Assembly: GCA_039105265.1 (NCBI GenBank)
Contig: JAPFFF010000009.1
Coordinates: forward strand, 5,704,001-5,768,000
Reading direction: 5' to 3'
DNA from: Tritrichomonas musculus
Taxonomy: Eukaryota > Parabasalia > Tritrichomonadida > Tritrichomonadidae
DNA length: 64,000 nucleotides
Shown here: positions 62,745-64,000 of the stretch, one piece after another
Position numbering within the stretch: the stretch's first letter is position 1
Layout of the letters: every line of letters starts with the position of its first letter
Position numbers and translations under genes: made by a program
Notes under the pieces: model-generated
Database searches by the model: none
Seen by the model: only the letters and a program-made list of their open reading frames with translations
What the model was told of the DNA's origin: nothing

Positions 62745-64000
62745 AAAGGGGAACCGATTTGAGATTTTTTTCAAATTTGGATTTGTGATTTTTAAATATG
62801 ATAAATAATTTTAATTTTCAATTCTGATAAAATGTTAATTAGTAATAAAAAAAATTTATCGTAGCAAAAAAAAGATATGATAAAAAAGATGTTTTTCATT
62901 CAAAAATTTAAACTTTTTGATACAAATCCTAATTTTTTATTCAATTTTTATTTTTATTCTCAAATGAATTCGAATAATATGTTTATATCTTTTTATTAAA
63001 TAGAGTAATTAAAAATATATCATATGATAATACTTATATATATACTCAATTTATATATATTAATTATTTTGATAAAATATTAAACCTAAAATAAGATATG
63101 CATTAAATTAATAGTATCTGCATTTAAAGAAAAAACGTTATTTAATGAGTAGATAACGTATTTTTTGTTTAATAAATAATCATTATTTTGATAAACAAAA
63201 AATATTTGTTAAAAAAAAGAATAAGTAATTCAATTAAATATGCGTTTAAAACAATTATTTATTATTCGTTTACATTAAAATTTAATATTTCAGATAAATC
63301 ATAATTAATTTTTCCAATTTTTGATTTTTAATTTGCAAATTTATTGTCCATTGATTTGTATAAGATGATATTGAATCTTTTAAATGCGGAAATAAGTGGA
63401 TTTTGAAAAAGAATTATGCATATATTAAATAACAATTCAATACTAAAGTTTATATAAAAGTAGGGTTTTTTTCGAGTGAAACGAAATCATTGAACTGGAA
63501 TATTAATTTTTCTGCATTTTCAGCCAAAACTGATAAATAATTCTTTAAAAAAAGTAATATTTCCAAATCATATTATATATACAAAAAGTTGTTTCGGAAA
63601 TATTCAATTTTTTGGAAAATAAAAAAGTAGTAATTGAAAAAGTTTTGAAATAAAAATTATTAGCTTTCAAAAAATAAAGATTTTATATCAAAAAGTTATT
63701 TGGAAATAGTTCAAATTTTTTTTTGAATAATCTTACTCAGAAATATTATATATTGAATTATCTTTTTATTCCTACGATGAGTATTCTTTATTTATTCTTA
63801 TTGAAATTAATATACATATTTTTATAACTATATTAATTATGGATTACTAAATGTATTTCTATGTGTCAAAAAACACTTAATTGTATAAAAAATCTTGAAA
63901 TAAAAGATTATTAATAGATATTTTATTCAATATATATTTTAAGTTCCATTATGTATTTTATATTATATAAATATATTTTAAAATATTTTATATTTATTTG
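62745..64000. mobile_element. Second hAT-like 1.3-kb element, cut by window end
   Basis: Starts AAAGGGGAACCGATTTGAG and matches 59976 onward at a constant 2769-bp offset with only a few substitutions (for example GATGAGTATT against GATGAATATT). The right terminus lies just beyond the window. Confidence 0.93.

Noticed and set aside
1-64000. CRISPR arrays, operons, ribosome binding sites or phage genes
   Set aside because: Eukaryotic gene content, no spaced short direct repeats of CRISPR type, and no bacterial translation signals.

Overview
The window looks like nuclear DNA of a trichomonad (Parabasalia), most likely Tritrichomonas foetus or a close relative; this is inference. Support: very AT-rich DNA, intronless genes with tiny 5' leaders, AACG (Myb-site-like) boxes 13-23 nt before several start codons, an axonemal assembly factor (flagellated cell), a sialate lyase of the bacterial type known in trichomonads, and heavy loads of mariner, MULE, pogo-like and P-like DNA transposons.

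Layout. 0-6.3 kb: the 3' part of a very long repeat protein gene whose start lies left of the window. 6.5-12.8 kb: a compact minus-strand block with two coiled-coil proteins, an eIF4E, a membrane-anchored glycosyltransferase-like protein and DNAAF1/LRRC50, plus a plus-strand tRNA-Pro(UGG). 12.9-19.4 kb: a decayed MULE transposon whose 3' half and flank are tandemly duplicated (2.665 kb x 2), abutting a deleted copy of a 1.3 kb hAT-like element. 20-26.3 kb: a pseudokinase/N-acetylneuraminate-lyase fusion, a ubiquitin-like-domain protein, a longin SNARE and a two-cNBD protein. 26.3-39.6 kb: repeat desert, including a nested set of inverted-repeat elements (26.6-29.9 kb), a small MITE, a broken pogo-like transposase, and a P-superfamily-like transposon (35044-39592, perfect 8-bp target duplication) split by a mariner and by a TTAA MITE. 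39.7-41.1 kb: a bacterial-type YeiH/UPF0324 membrane protein. 41.6-49.1 kb: foldback element, pogo-like transposon with about 100 bp TIRs, and an element carrying Myb-like debris. 49.6-57.4 kb: two tandem CARMIL-like PH-LRR paralogs and ribosomal protein uL5 (RPL11). 57.9-64 kb: mariner-type MITE, a decayed gene, a composite repeat holding a 1306-bp hAT-like insertion, a TTAA MITE and a second hAT-like copy cut by the window edge.

There is no operon logic; the genes are housekeeping, cytoskeletal and membrane genes between transposon-rich gaps. The most informative structures are the lyase fusion and the 35-39.6 kb transposon nest, where removing the two insertions in silico rejoins reading frames exactly at their target duplications. 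No viral or toxin genes were recognised. All family calls come from reading motifs by eye; no database search was run.
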